Source of the DNA: a virus
Length of the DNA stretch: 59,564 bases
Direction: 5' to 3' (one strand)
IMG/VR virus record: IMGVR_UViG_3300032313_000319
Coordinates: 1 to 59,564 of that record
A model generated the notes under the pieces. It was not told the DNA's origin and did not search any database. It saw only the letters and a program-made list of their open reading frames with translations. Below are positions 34,529 to 42,799 of this stretch, in pieces (the first letter of the stretch is position 1; each line of letters opens with the position of its first letter). The position numbers were made by a program, and so were the translations under genes.

Positions 34529-36889
34529 TTACGCTAGCAGTGTACCAACTACAGTAACTGTAGAGGTGTTGTTAGCAGTTGTTACTAGTAGCTGTACATC
34601 TGTACCACTGATTCCTGCAGAAACAGTAGATGCTGAACCGTTAGTTCCAACGATACCATACTCTGTAATTGCAATGTTGTCAGAAGTGTCTAGAGTCAAA
34701 AGAACCTTAGAGATTTCTGTGTGTGTTGAGTAAGCAACCTTTACAAGGAATTCTGCTGAACGGTAGTCTGCCTTAGCCCAGGCATAAGCTGTCTGTACAC
34801 CAGCAGTTGGTGCTGATAGAGTAGCTGCAACCTGTAGAGCAACATCATCAATACTTACTGTGTTGAACATTGAGTCAGTACCCTGGAGTGCATCTACTGC
34901 TCGCTCATCTGTGAAGTAAAGGTTGGTACCCTCATCTAGATCGGTTGTGGTAGAGTCTGCAACACCGTTTTCTGCGGTAATTGTAAGACCAGAACCATTA
35001 CCTGTGATGGTGATGTTAGTCTTGCTTGCACCAGTCAACAATTCAGCAGCAGCAGTCTTAGCACGAGCATCTGTGAAGTAAAGGCTTGTACCCTCTTCAA
35101 TGGCTGTGGTAGTCAGTGCGTCAATTGCAGTTGTAATGTCTGAAGGTGTAGCCTTAGCATTCAGCTGTGTCTGGATTGAAGAGGTTACGCCATCTACATA
35201 GTTAAGCTCAACTGTAGAAGCAGTAATACCATCAAGTACGTTTAGCTCAGCTGCTGATGCAGTCAAGTCAGAAACATCTGCAACCACAACCGTAATGTCG
35301 TTGCTTGCAGTGTTAATTGTCTTGTTGGTTAGTGTCTGAGAGTCAGTGGTACCGACAATTGCACCTGTAACACCGTGTGTTGAGGTGTCATTTTCGTGGT
35401 TGTCTAGGTTAGTCTGAACAGTAGCTGCTGCACCTGCTTCATCGTAGTTTCCAGCAAGACCATCTGCATAGTCTTCTGCTGCTGACTGTGCTGATGCTGC
35501 TTCTGAAGAAGCAAATGTTCTAGTAGCTGTAATGGTTTCGTCAATCTCAAAGGTGTTACCGTTTAGCTCTAGACCATTACCTGCAAGGAATGTTCCAGCA
35601 CCAGAGAACTGGGTGAAGCTAATTGGGTCTGTACCGATGGTAGCTGGTCTAAGAGTCTGTACCCAACCAGTGTTAGCATAGGTTCCAGAGGTTACGAAAA
35701 TGAAGTCTCCGCTGTCTACTTCTGTTGCAGTATCAAAGTCTGTTGCACGTAGTGCCTGACCAGAAGCCTGAACTACATAGATACCGTTTTCTGAAGCAGT
35801 GTTCTGGTTCTTTACAAGAACACGGTCACCAGTTGCAAGAGTTACTCCGCTAAGGGTGTCTCCATTCTCAAGACCATTTGCGATTGAAACGTTTGCACTT
35901 GTGGCAGCTCTAGCTGCTTCGTGAATGTGAAGTCCTTCAGATACAGCATCAACATATGACTTGGTTGCAGCGTGATCTGCCTGTGTTGGAGTTCCAAGAC
36001 CAGAAATCTGGTTTCCGTCCATAAGCAAGTCATCGCCAAATGTCTTATTGGTTAGAGTCTGAGCCTCTGATGCACCAACAATTTCGGTAACGCCGTGAGT
36101 TGAAGTATCTGCTGCGTGATCTGCAAGGGCAGTGGATGTCTCAAGAGCAGTGATGTCGTCAGTAATAGCGTTTAGCTGTCCCTGAATACCAGAGGTTACA
36201 CCATCAACGTAGTTCAACTCTGTAGTGGTTAGGGTTGCACCATCAAGAATGTTTAGCTCTGAGGCAGTAACTGTTGCACCGTCTAGAATGTTTAGCTCAC
36301 TTGTAGATAGAGTTGCACCGTCTAGGATGTTTAGTTCTGCTGCGGTTGCTGTTACACCAGTTAGGTCAGTTGGAGCAATCGAAACGTTCTGGGTTCCATC
36401 AAATGTCTGCCCTGCGATTGTACGTGCTGTCTGTAGTGCTGTTGCAGTTCCTGCATTGCCAGATACGGTTCCAGTTACGTTACCAGTTAGGTTACCTGTT
36501 ACGTTACCTGTTACGTTTCCTGTAACATCACCTGTAAGGTCACCAGTTACGTCACCTGTAACATTTCCAGTTACGTTACCTGTTACATCACCAGTTAGGT
36601 CACCAGTTACATCACCTGTAAGGTTACCTGTTACGTTACCTGTTACGTTTCCTGTTACGTTTCCTGTTAGAGCTGCTGTAATTGTGCCTGCAGCAAAGTT
36701 ACCAGAGCCATCACGCTTTACAACTGCATTTGCAGTGTTTGCTGAGGTAGCTGTACCACCAATAAGACCAACAATGTAATCCTGGTCTGCCTGCTTCTTG
36801 GTTAGAATGTCAAAGTTGTTTACCTTTGCGGTTGTTCCTTCGACAATCAGACCACTTTTAATCTTAAAGTCTTTTACGACTGTAGCCAT
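34529..36889 (-). CDS. long tail fibre with TGNVTGN tetrapeptide repeats
   Basis: The 786-residue protein has an attachment segment (1-70) and then about 20 tetrapeptides of the form TGNV/TGDL (about 72-155), a beta-solenoid-type stalk. ATAAELNILDGA-type repeats, DHAADTSTHGV/DNHENDTSTHGV units and a C-terminal domain (about 700-786) follow; the last resembles the C-terminus of the 36907-37353 protein. Such mosaics are typical of aquatic phage fibres. The repeat DNA (36465-36665) has a 12-bp period. Confidence 0.9.
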   Translation of the reverse strand: MATVVKDFKIKSGLIVEGTTAKVNNFDILTKKQADQDYIVGLIGGTATSANTANAVVKRDGSGNFAAGTITAALTGNVTGNVTGNVTGNLTGDVTGDLTGDVTGNVTGNVTGDVTGDLTGDVTGNVTGNVTGNLTGNVTGTVSGNAGTATALQTARTIAGQTFDGTQNVSIAPTDLTGVTATAAELNILDGATLSTSELNILDGATVTASELNILDGATLTTTELNYVDGVTSGIQGQLNAITDDITALETSTALADHAADTSTHGVTEIVGASEAQTLTNKTFGDDLLMDGNQISGLGTPTQADHAATKSYVDAVSEGLHIHEAARAATSANVSIANGLENGDTLSGVTLATGDRVLVKNQNTASENGIYVVQASGQALRATDFDTATEVDSGDFIFVTSGTYANTGWVQTLRPATIGTDPISFTQFSGAGTFLAGNGLELNGNTFEIDETITATRTFASSEAASAQSAAEDYADGLAGNYDEAGAAATVQTNLDNHENDTSTHGVTGAIVGTTDSQTLTNKTINTASNDITVVVADVSDLTASAAELNVLDGITASTVELNYVDGVTSSIQTQLNAKATPSDITTAIDALTTTAIEEGTSLYFTDARAKTAAAELLTGASKTNITITGNGSGLTITAENGVADSTTTDLDEGTNLYFTDERAVDALQGTDSMFNTVSIDDVALQVAATLSAPTAGVQTAYAWAKADYRSAEFLVKVAYSTHTEISKVLLTLDTSDNIAITEYGIVGTNGSASTVSAGISGTDVQLLVTTANNTSTVTVVGTLLA
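36465..36665. repeat. 12-bp-period repeat encoding TGNV stalk
   Basis: Units such as GTTACCTGTTAC and GTCACCAGTTAC repeat without spacers. They code for the T-G-(N/D)-(V/L) ladder of the fibre. Confidence 0.85.
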
Positions 36890-36906
36890 TTTTTATCTCC
36901 TTTTAG

Positions 36907-37353
36907 TTATGCCTTAAGTCCAATACGTGCATAACGTAGTGTGACTGGCTTAATGACTGAATCTGGGGTAACAGTTAGTGCAACTGTATCTCCAGTCCTA
37001 GAGACGCTAATGGTGCCCATATTCCCATCGTTGTCTATTGTTCCATACTCAGAAACGGAAACGTCTTCTCCGTCCACCAAGATGGTTAACTCTGTGGCAT
37101 AAAAGTAATTATCTCCCTGAGTTGTCTTTGAAAGGGAAATAATATACTTTACCATTCTCCATGCTGTAGCACTAAAGCTATCAAATACGGTTGGGTTTTG
37201 AATATCGCTTATTGTGCTTTCATTATTACCTGTTGTTCCAAGGTCAGTAGCCTGACCAGAGGCGGTATCAATAAGATCCGCATAGTCTTCCTGAGATGGA
37301 CGATCTCCAGTCTCAAAGCGTGTTTTTACATAGGATATCGAGGTTCTTGCCAT
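36907..37353 (-). CDS. fibre tip-like structural protein
   Basis: This 148-residue protein has an N-terminal helix (TRFETGDRPSQEDYADLIDT) typical of small fibre-associated proteins. Its C-terminal domain (AWRMVKYIISLSKTTQGDNY, then SEYGTIDNDGNMGTISVSRT) matches the end of the long fibre. It starts 6 nt after TATAAT. Confidence 0.7.
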   Translation of the reverse strand: MARTSISYVKTRFETGDRPSQEDYADLIDTASGQATDLGTTGNNESTISDIQNPTVFDSFSATAWRMVKYIISLSKTTQGDNYFYATELTILVDGEDVSVSEYGTIDNDGNMGTISVSRTGDTVALTVTPDSVIKPVTLRYARIGLKA

Positions 37354-37359
37354 GGTTCA

Positions 37360-37365
37360 ATTATA
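37360..37365 (-). promoter_or_regulatory. leaderless promoter for fibre operon
   Basis: TATAAT preceded by TG lies 6 nt before the ATG at 37353. Confidence 0.6.
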
Positions 37366-37373
37366 CAGGTGTT

Positions 37374-37598
37374 TTATAGGATGTAGTTGCTGTAGCCAAT
37401 GACCTGGATGCCAATACCTGGCACATTATTGGGACCGTATCCCTCAATGCCAATGTTTGTAAACTTAACTCTAAATGGGATGGTTTGGTTTATTAATACC
37501 GTTCTTTTTGGACGAACAATATTAAATATTGGAAAAGTTTTTGCAGACAGCTTTCTGGTTCTAACCTTCTGCTCGTCTACAATGACTGCTTTAGCCAT
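37374..37598 (-). CDS. small adhesin-module protein
   Basis: A 74-residue, basic, beta-rich protein that starts at a TAATG overlap with the upstream BppU-like gene. The same arrangement (BppU-like gene, TAATG, tiny protein) recurs at 45693-45230, suggesting a duplicated module. Function unknown. Confidence 0.6.
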   Translation of the reverse strand: MAKAVIVDEQKVRTRKLSAKTFPIFNIVRPKRTVLINQTIPFRVKFTNIGIEGYGPNNVPGIGIQVIGYSNYIL

Positions 37599-38008
37599 TA
37601 GTCAGTTACATCCTCAAGAATGATCATACTACCCTGAGCTACAGTCCAAACAATTAGGTTGTTATCTGTTGATAGCTGAATATCAAAGATGTCTCCAGTT
37701 CTCAGGTTATAGGATTCTGATGCTGTTAATGATACTGTAAACTCTCCTGGAGCATCATCTAGGTCAGCCTCAGGGGTAAGTATCATAACCAAAGTTGCAG
37801 CATCTGTGATTACTCCAAGATTTGCAGAAGAATTAGGTCTTTTAATCTTCATAGAAATATCCCAGTCTGGGATGTTCAATGGTTGCTTTGCATCATCAGT
37901 TACATATACCCTGAATGAAGCGGTATCACCACGAACGACTGTCCAGTTAACAATCGGTGGTTTATTTCCAACGTCATAAGACGAAGCAGATCCTCTAGTA
38001 GTAGCCAT
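37598..38008 (-). CDS. BppU-like N-terminal domain protein (copy 1)
   Basis: The 136-residue protein contains WTVVRGDTASFRVYVTDD and IPDWDISMKIK, the pattern of baseplate/fibre-anchoring domains of BppU type. A paralog lies at 45316-45693 (WQVVRGDTSSLRIEF, ISDWEFASTTY). The start is set at the ATG at 38008, 6 nt after TATAAT. An upstream in-frame GTG would read through the -10 box itself and is rejected. Confidence 0.7.
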   Translation of the reverse strand: MATTRGSASSYDVGNKPPIVNWTVVRGDTASFRVYVTDDAKQPLNIPDWDISMKIKRPNSSANLGVITDAATLVMILTPEADLDDAPGEFTVSLTASESYNLRTGDIFDIQLSTDNNLIVWTVAQGSMIILEDVTD

Positions 38009-38014
38009 AAGTTT

Positions 38015-38020
38015 ATTATA
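38015..38020 (-). promoter_or_regulatory. leaderless promoter for BppU-like gene
   Basis: TATAAT lies 6 nt before the ATG at 38008 and overlaps the end of the upstream gene region. Confidence 0.55.
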
Positions 38021-38022
38021 CA

Positions 38023-38526
38023 CTAAGCCAAGCCAGCTTTAAGTGCCCCCCAAGTTCCATTTCCCTTTGCCTCAACAATAATGAGTCCTAAAGATGCTGC
38101 ATGAGCAACAATACCCACTGCACCACCAGCGTCTTGCTGAGTTGTTAAGCCACCAGACGCTCCTGCATATAGGATATCTCCAGCAGTAAATCCAGAAGTA
38201 TTAACATTTTCTAGAATTCCAGAAACAACAACAATACCGTTTGCAGTATTGGCGATGTTTGTTTTTGCTAGTCCAAGAATCGGTTGTGTTGTTGAAGAGG
38301 TTGCTTTAGCAACCGTAGTTGCAGTGTTATAACCAGTTACATAGACTGGGTCTCCTGCAGATATACTTTGACCACTATTATTCAAAACTCTAATTTGTGA
38401 ATAAGATGCTAGTGGAAGAACAGCCTCTAGCTTTTCAACTAGCTGCCTGATGTCACCATGAACATTGACGGGGTCGTCAGATTCTGGGTAAGGTAGTTCG
38501 TATGTTTGAGATTCTCCAGTAGCCAT
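38023..38526 (-). CDS. virion decoration/adhesin-like protein
   Basis: The 167-residue protein has SAGDPVYVTGY, GIVVVSGILENV and TAGDILYAGASGG, a beta pattern seen in capsid-decoration (DUF2190-like) and fibre domains. It is the first gene of the leftward structural block and starts 7 nt after TATAAT. Role in the virion surface is inferred. Confidence 0.65.
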   Translation of the reverse strand: MATGESQTYELPYPESDDPVNVHGDIRQLVEKLEAVLPLASYSQIRVLNNSGQSISAGDPVYVTGYNTATTVAKATSSTTQPILGLAKTNIANTANGIVVVSGILENVNTSGFTAGDILYAGASGGLTTQQDAGGAVGIVAHAASLGLIIVEAKGNGTWGALKAGLA

Positions 38527-38533
38527 AAATTTA

Positions 38534-38539
38534 ATTATA
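38534..38539 (-). promoter_or_regulatory. leaderless promoter, leftward
   Basis: CATGCTATAAT, extended -10, 7 nt before the ATG at 38526. It diverges from the lysis promoter 25 nt away. Confidence 0.6.
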
Positions 38540-38564
38540 GCATGACAAAATGACTAAAAAGTGG

Positions 38565-38570
38565 TATAAT
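38565..38570 (+). promoter_or_regulatory. lysis cassette promoter (-10)
   Basis: GTGGTATAAT, extended -10, with the expected start near 38577, immediately before a terminator-like hairpin. Confidence 0.6.
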
Positions 38571-38578
38571 TTTAGGAC

Positions 38579-38604
38579 AAGACCCTTAAACAAGGTCTTT
38601 TTGC
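38579..38604 (+). terminator. leader attenuator hairpin of lysis cassette
   Basis: AAGACC(C)TT and AAGGTCTT form a hairpin with an AAAC loop followed by TTTTT, within the first 25 nt of the predicted lysis transcript. No other rightward transcript appears to enter here, so it would act as an attenuator rather than as the end of a gene. Confidence 0.6.
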
Positions 38605-38619
38605 TTTAGGAGGTGCAAT

Positions 38620-39237
38620 TTGAAAAAAGTTGCAATACTAGGAGCGGTAGTAGTATTACTTGGCTGTTCTGCAGCTACCGTGGCTGATGACCATAAATCA
38701 TTAAGTACAAATAAATATACAACAAAGCCAACAATTGAGACTATGTCTCTAATAATTGAAACAAGCAAGACACAAACAAGACTTGAGCAGCAAGCTGCTG
38801 AAGCTTTAAAAAATATAGCTGAACAACAAAAGGCTCAGAAGGAAAGAGTTACCAATAGGCAGGCTCTTCAAGATAGGCTTGTTCAGCTAGAGAAGTATGT
38901 TGGAAAGACCTGGTATGTATTTAGCGGATCTTCTCCTTCTGGATGGGACTGTTCTGGATTGACTAGATGGTTCTATGAGGGTCTTGGTATTACTCTTGAC
39001 CACTCTGCTAGCAAGCAGGCTAAGAATGCTGGATACTATGTAGATACCCCCCAAATTGGAGACATAGTTGGATTTAAGCATCTTAACTCTAAGAAGTATT
39101 TTCACGTAGGCATTTATGCTGGTGATGGAGTGGTAATTCATTCTAAGAAGCCAGGAACAAGAACAGAAAAGATCAAACTAACAGACGGATGGTTTTCTCA
39201 AAGTGAGATTTCCTTTATTAGAGTTATAGAGAATTAA
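38620..39237 (+). CDS. NlpC/P60 peptidoglycan hydrolase with lipoprotein signal
   Basis: The start is a TTG 6 nt after AGGAGG. Residues 1-18 are a signal peptide with a lipobox (VVVLLGC), so the protein may be exported and lipid-anchored. A helical linker (about 40-90) precedes an NlpC/P60 domain with the catalytic Cys in GWDCSGLTRW and His in FHVGIYAGDG. This family cleaves peptide stems of peptidoglycan. It lies in a two-gene cassette with a lysozyme-like gene and acts as the likely endolysin. Confidence 0.88.
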   Translation: MKKVAILGAVVVLLGCSAATVADDHKSLSTNKYTTKPTIETMSLIIETSKTQTRLEQQAAEALKNIAEQQKAQKERVTNRQALQDRLVQLEKYVGKTWYVFSGSSPSGWDCSGLTRWFYEGLGITLDHSASKQAKNAGYYVDTPQIGDIVGFKHLNSKKYFHVGIYAGDGVVIHSKKPGTRTEKIKLTDGWFSQSEISFIRVIEN

Positions 39238-39239
39238 TT

Positions 39240-39746
39240 ATGAAAACAACTGCAATTATTGGAACTATAAGTCTTGTGGCTAGTCTAACTACCGCAAATG
39301 TATCCCAGATCGATGAGGATCATTTCTCAGCGACTCAGACCCTTCTTGTTCCAAATTATACCATTAGCTTTGAACGTGGCTCCTATGAGCTTGTGGAAGC
39401 TAATTACGACAGGAAGACCCAGCTGTCTGAGAAAGAGCTTGACTCAATCCTTAGACAAGCTGGTTTTTCTGGTAACGGACTAAAGATGGCAAAAGCCATT
39501 GCATTTCATGAATCTACTAACAGACCAATGGCACTTAATAAGTCTAGTAATTGCTATGGACTATTTCAAATTAATATGACTGGCTCTATGGGTCCTGATC
39601 GTAGAAAAAAGTATGGGCTAAAGTCTAATGAGGATTTGTACAATCCATTGATTAGTGCTCAGATTGCATACCAGATGTCTAATGGTGGTAAAGACTGGAA
39701 TGCCTGGTCTACAGAAAATGCAGCAAAAAATAAGGTATTTAATTAA
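39240..39746 (+). CDS. secreted lysozyme/transglycosylase-like protein
   Basis: The 168-residue protein has an N-terminal signal peptide (residues 1-20) and a lysozyme-superfamily core: the catalytic Glu in AIAFHESTNRPMALN, then NCYGLFQINM. It ends in NGGKDWNAWSTENA, typical of SLT/resuscitation-type domains in actinobacteria. It starts 2 nt after the NlpC gene and cuts the glycan strand, complementing it. Confidence 0.85.
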   Translation: MKTTAIIGTISLVASLTTANVSQIDEDHFSATQTLLVPNYTISFERGSYELVEANYDRKTQLSEKELDSILRQAGFSGNGLKMAKAIAFHESTNRPMALNKSSNCYGLFQINMTGSMGPDRRKKYGLKSNEDLYNPLISAQIAYQMSNGGKDWNAWSTENAAKNKVFN

Positions 39747-39761
39747 TCTGTAACTAGAATC

Positions 39762-40334
39762 CTAAATATTATTTTTCCAGTGCTCTTCTGATATTTCTTT
39801 TCTAATCACAGATAGGTATGATGGGCCCTTTGTAAAAAACCAGTGATCGGGCTCTGCAAAATGAAAAAATATCATGGCTACGTGCTGTTGACCTGGGTTT
39901 GGAAAATCTTCTCTCCAATGTTCTTGATCATTTCCATAATATGCAAGAGCTTGGTTCGGACTAAGAGTATAAGCCTTTCCATCTACATACAAGTCCCAAG
40001 GTTCTGTCTGATATAGGCACATGTCTAGAGTATATGTACAGGCATTGTCATCTTTATGTCTATAGAGGCTTGGTGCTGGATCGCTACCTTCATAATGGGA
40101 AAAAAGTGTGTATGTGGGTAATAGAGTTTCGCTCTGAAAAACCTTTCTTGCTACTGGAACTAAATATTCTGCGAAAGTACCTAGCTCTGGTATAGAGTTA
40201 TTAGCAACAACATACCTAGATAATCCTTGCTGAAACTCAAATCTTTTTGGATTTCCAAATAACCCCATAAGTTTAGAGTAGTCATCTTTGCTTAGCAGGC
40301 TATCAATAACGATAGGGTCTTTTACCTTGCCCAA
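39762..40334 (-). CDS. divergent 2OG-Fe(II) oxygenase-like protein (7)
   Basis: The 190-residue protein keeps the metal triad (H93-x-D95, H139). At +10 from the distal His, where the paralogs have Lys or Arg, it has Gln149. The core strands also differ (WDLYVDGKAYTLSPNQALAY), closer to cyanophage-type 2OG proteins. It may use a different anchoring residue or have lost activity. It overlaps the upstream paralog by 13 nt. Confidence 0.75.
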   Translation of the reverse strand: MGKVKDPIVIDSLLSKDDYSKLMGLFGNPKRFEFQQGLSRYVVANNSIPELGTFAEYLVPVARKVFQSETLLPTYTLFSHYEGSDPAPSLYRHKDDNACTYTLDMCLYQTEPWDLYVDGKAYTLSPNQALAYYGNDQEHWREDFPNPGQQHVAMIFFHFAEPDHWFFTKGPSYLSVIRKEISEEHWKNNI

Positions 40335-40918
40335 CTTACCACCGCATACCTTGTTCCATCTGTAACCTCATTTACAGAATGATTATACACATATGTAGAT
40401 GGGAAAACTATCATCTCGTTAGCTTGTGGTTTATAAGATACATTAAATCTAGGAAAGTTGATTTCCCCACCTTCGTAGTCGTCGTTCATGTAATACACAA
40501 AAGAAACCCTTCTGTGATAGTCTGGATGGTCATCAATATGGTTTGTAAACTTTTGACCCACGCCATACTTAAGGATGCCGTAGGAATCATGCCAAGTTGT
40601 AAATATTCCAAACTCATTTTTATAGTCAGATTCTACTAAAGAAAAGTTATCATAAAATAATTTTGAAAGAGATGTATTGAATGCAGCATAAACACTTGAT
40701 AAATCAATCTCTGGATTTTCCATATAAGAAACACCAATTGTCATTGTATCCCTTGTAGACTTGTTTAACTCACTTTCTCCAGTAGATTTTACATATGCAG
40801 GTGACCATGATATAGCACCTGTATTCACGGAGGCTTCGATGTCATCAATTAAGTTTTGATACCCAGAAATAACATCTGAGTATACAATAATTCCAGGTGC
40901 TAGTTCTTTTTTGCTCAT
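40322..40918 (-). CDS. 2OG-Fe(II) oxygenase, prolyl 4-hydroxylase-like (8)
   Basis: The start is the ATG at 40918 overlapping the upstream stop (TAATG). The 198-residue protein has H127-x-D129, H180 and Arg190, with YYMNDDYEGGEINFPRFNV. Closely related to paralog 6. It lies just downstream of a zinc-ribbon gene and the PT-repeat protein. Confidence 0.9.
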   Translation of the reverse strand: MSKKELAPGIIVYSDVISGYQNLIDDIEASVNTGAISWSPAYVKSTGESELNKSTRDTMTIGVSYMENPEIDLSSVYAAFNTSLSKLFYDNFSLVESDYKNEFGIFTTWHDSYGILKYGVGQKFTNHIDDHPDYHRRVSFVYYMNDDYEGGEINFPRFNVSYKPQANEMIVFPSTYVYNHSVNEVTDGTRYAVVSWAR

Positions 40919-41154
40919 TACCATTTTCCTAAAGGACAAGTTGCATTAGCTAACTTAGTTTTTGCTGCCATAAAACACCCACACTTTTTACATTGCTTTG
41001 TTAAAGATAAAAGCTCTGGGCATTTTTGACAGATAGAGTATCTTTCTTCCGATACACTGATATCAGCCCATTCTGAATTTGGATTAACAAGGTCCCACGG
41101 CCTTGTTTCGCCTAGATTTGACTTCCATTTTTGCCAAGGAGAAATTTCAGACAC
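40918..41154 (-). CDS. DUF6171-like Cys4 zinc-ribbon protein (copy 1)
   Basis: The 78-residue protein ends in ICQKCPEL, then CKKCGCFMAAKTKLA and CPLGKW. A second copy is at 47902-48099 (ICNTCEWF, CRKCGCFMKLKSTLK, CPIGKW). The Cys pattern suggests a structural zinc site. Start is a GTG. Function unknown; the family recurs in aquatic phages. Confidence 0.8.
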   Translation of the reverse strand: MSEISPWQKWKSNLGETRPWDLVNPNSEWADISVSEERYSICQKCPELLSLTKQCKKCGCFMAAKTKLANATCPLGKW

Positions 41155-41162
41155 AACTACCC

Positions 41163-41363
41163 TTAATTTGAAGAGAACTGGCCGTCAGCGTATGTCCAAC
41201 CAAACTGAACGCCAGGAGTATTTGTTGACTCAACAACTACTGGATTAGAAGATAATCCAGCCCAAAGTCTTTCATGATTTGCAGAAGTATTTGGGATGTG
41301 AATTGTTCCAACTACATCACCATCTACAATAAATGCAAATGTTTTAATTTCAATTTCGCTCAT
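41163..41363 (-). CDS. small conserved-looking hypothetical protein
   Basis: A 66-residue beta-type protein (FAFIVDGDVVGTIHIP, VVVESTNTPGVQFGWTY) with AAGGAG before its ATG. Similar small proteins are familiar from cyanophages, without known function. It lies between the PT-repeat and zinc-ribbon genes. Confidence 0.65.
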   Translation of the reverse strand: MSEIEIKTFAFIVDGDVVGTIHIPNTSANHERLWAGLSSNPVVVESTNTPGVQFGWTYADGQFSSN

Positions 41364-41401
41364 TACACTCCTTAAATAAAATCATACTATAGCTATCTAT
41401 T

Positions 41402-42154
41402 TTAGCATATCCACATACCATCTATACACTCACATTCTAAGAATGGCCTATTTCCAATACATCCAGATGGTGTAGGTGTAGGAGTTGGAGTCGGAGTTGG
41501 TGTAGGAGTTGGTGTAGGCGTAGGAGTCGGTGTTGGTGTGGGCGTTGGTGTTGGAGTAGGTGACCCAGTATATTCTCCATAATTTACAGTTATACTTCCA
41601 GTTGCATTTGAATATCCAGACTTGCTAACCGTTACTTCAATTGTTACATCTGTATTTGGGGTTCCTTCCCTATAGTACTCTGGATAAGTGCTTTCAAAGC
41701 TGGTCCATTGTGGTGAAAATGTGACTCCTCCAAGGGCATCATAGGTATTATAATTAGTCAAATATACATTAACATACCTTTTTCCTCCAGCGGCATTTCC
41801 TGTTGATTCAAGCTGGAATGTTGGCGTTGGTAGGCTAGGTGCAGGAGTAGGAGTAGGGGTTGGTGTTGGTGTAGGGGTTGGTGTAGGTGTTGGTGTAGGG
41901 GTAGGGGTAACCACATAATTATACAAACTAAAAGCAACAGTTGTTTCATAGTCAACAAGCGTATTTGCTGATGGATTCTGAGAAGCAACAAGATTATCTA
42001 AAGACTGATTTGATGTATTAACATCAGGACCTAGTGAATATTCCAATCCAGAAGATTGTAGTAAAGATATAGCAGCAGATGACGATAGCCCAGAGATATC
42101 TGGAACCAGGACCATTCCTTTTGAAGATGCATAGTAGCCAAATGCATTTACCAT
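41402..42154 (-). CDS. PASTA-domain virion protein with two Pro-Thr linkers
   Basis: Residues about 15-80 look like a PASTA domain (MVLVPDISGLSSSAAISLLQ), a fold that binds peptidoglycan stems. A (PT)n linker, an Ig-like beta domain (about 115-195, KRYVNVYLTNYNT, ITVNYGEY), a second longer (PT)n linker and a C-terminal Cys-rich tip (CIGNRPFLECECIDGMWIC) follow. The long PT rods and terminal module suggest a host-binding fibre. The prolines are possible hydroxylation targets. Confidence 0.75.
   Translation of the reverse strand: MVNAFGYYASSKGMVLVPDISGLSSSAAISLLQSSGLEYSLGPDVNTSNQSLDNLVASQNPSANTLVDYETTVAFSLYNYVVTPTPTPTPTPTPTPTPTPTPTPAPSLPTPTFQLESTGNAAGGKRYVNVYLTNYNTYDALGGVTFSPQWTSFESTYPEYYREGTPNTDVTIEVTVSKSGYSNATGSITVNYGEYTGSPTPTPTPTPTPTPTPTPTPTPTPTPTPTPTPSGCIGNRPFLECECIDGMWIC
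41470..41560. repeat. hexanucleotide repeat coding (Pro-Thr)n, linker 2
   Basis: GTAGGA/GTTGGT-type hexamers encode alternating Pro and Thr on the minus strand. Confidence 0.85.
41835..41910. repeat. hexanucleotide repeat coding (Pro-Thr)n, linker 1
   Basis: GGTGTAGGGGTTGGT-type units encode the first Pro-Thr linker of the same protein. Confidence 0.85.
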
Positions 42155-42163
42155 TGCATCACC

Positions 42164-42799
42164 CTATGCCTTCAAATCACCAATCAAATGCCACTCATCA
42201 GTGCCAATCTTTGTTAGCATTGCCCCAGAATATTGTGTAGAAATTTTTGCGTTATTGTTTTTACTTCTAATTACCACACCAGATCCAGAGACAGGAACAA
42301 TGCTTACTTCTCCAGAGCCATATCGGATTACCTCAAGTCTGGCACCCACTGGAATACTTGCTACAGAGTTAGCTGGAATAAGCAATTCTAGGTTTGAAGA
42401 GCTATTCATTCTAATCATTTTATTTACATCAGAGGCTGCGACTGTATAGGATAAAGTTTTTTCGTTGATAACAACATTGTCATAGTTTACCCAACTGCTT
42501 CCAGAATAATACTGTATTTGGTTAATGGTGTTTCCACTATTATCTTGTCTAACAAATACAACGGTTCCATTTGCAACTGGTGCAGTCATTGCTGCATCAC
42601 GAGCAGTTGGGTTTTGAAAATTATTAACCCCACCTCTTGCAACAATAGACTCTTCAAAAGATACTGTTTCAGCAAAGTTATGAATTCCAGTCCAGGAATA
42701 GTTTGCAGAAGTGCTAGCAAGACCAGCAGTTGGATACCAGGTATCCGTAGCTTCGTCATAAATGTAGGCTACTTTTGAGTTAGATGAAATAGTTGTCAT
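42164..42799 (-). CDS. tail fibre tip-like protein
   Basis: The ATG at 42799 overlaps the upstream stop (ATGA). The 211-residue protein starts with a short shaft segment (VAYIYDEATDTWYPTAGLAS) and ends in a domain (LLIPANSVASIPVGARLEVI ... WHLIGDLKA) homologous to the C-terminus of the 32066-33934 fibre. Probably a small fibre or adhesin subunit. Confidence 0.7.
   Translation of the reverse strand: MTTISSNSKVAYIYDEATDTWYPTAGLASTSANYSWTGIHNFAETVSFEESIVARGGVNNFQNPTARDAAMTAPVANGTVVFVRQDNSGNTINQIQYYSGSSWVNYDNVVINEKTLSYTVAASDVNKMIRMNSSSNLELLIPANSVASIPVGARLEVIRYGSGEVSIVPVSGSGVVIRSKNNNAKISTQYSGAMLTKIGTDEWHLIGDLKA

Noticed and set aside
36465-36665. Regular repeats, possible CRISPR
   Set aside because: Units of 12 bp without spacers inside a coding frame; protein repeat, not an array. 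The Pro-Thr repeats at 41470 and 41835 are rejected for the same reason.
36225-36779. 184-codon plus-strand frame
   Set aside because: Mirror of the TGNV repeat DNA of the fibre gene.
37598-38023. Upstream GTG start of the BppU-like gene (also TTG at 45708)
   Set aside because: The extra codons would span the TATAAT box; the ATG 6 nt downstream fits the leaderless pattern.
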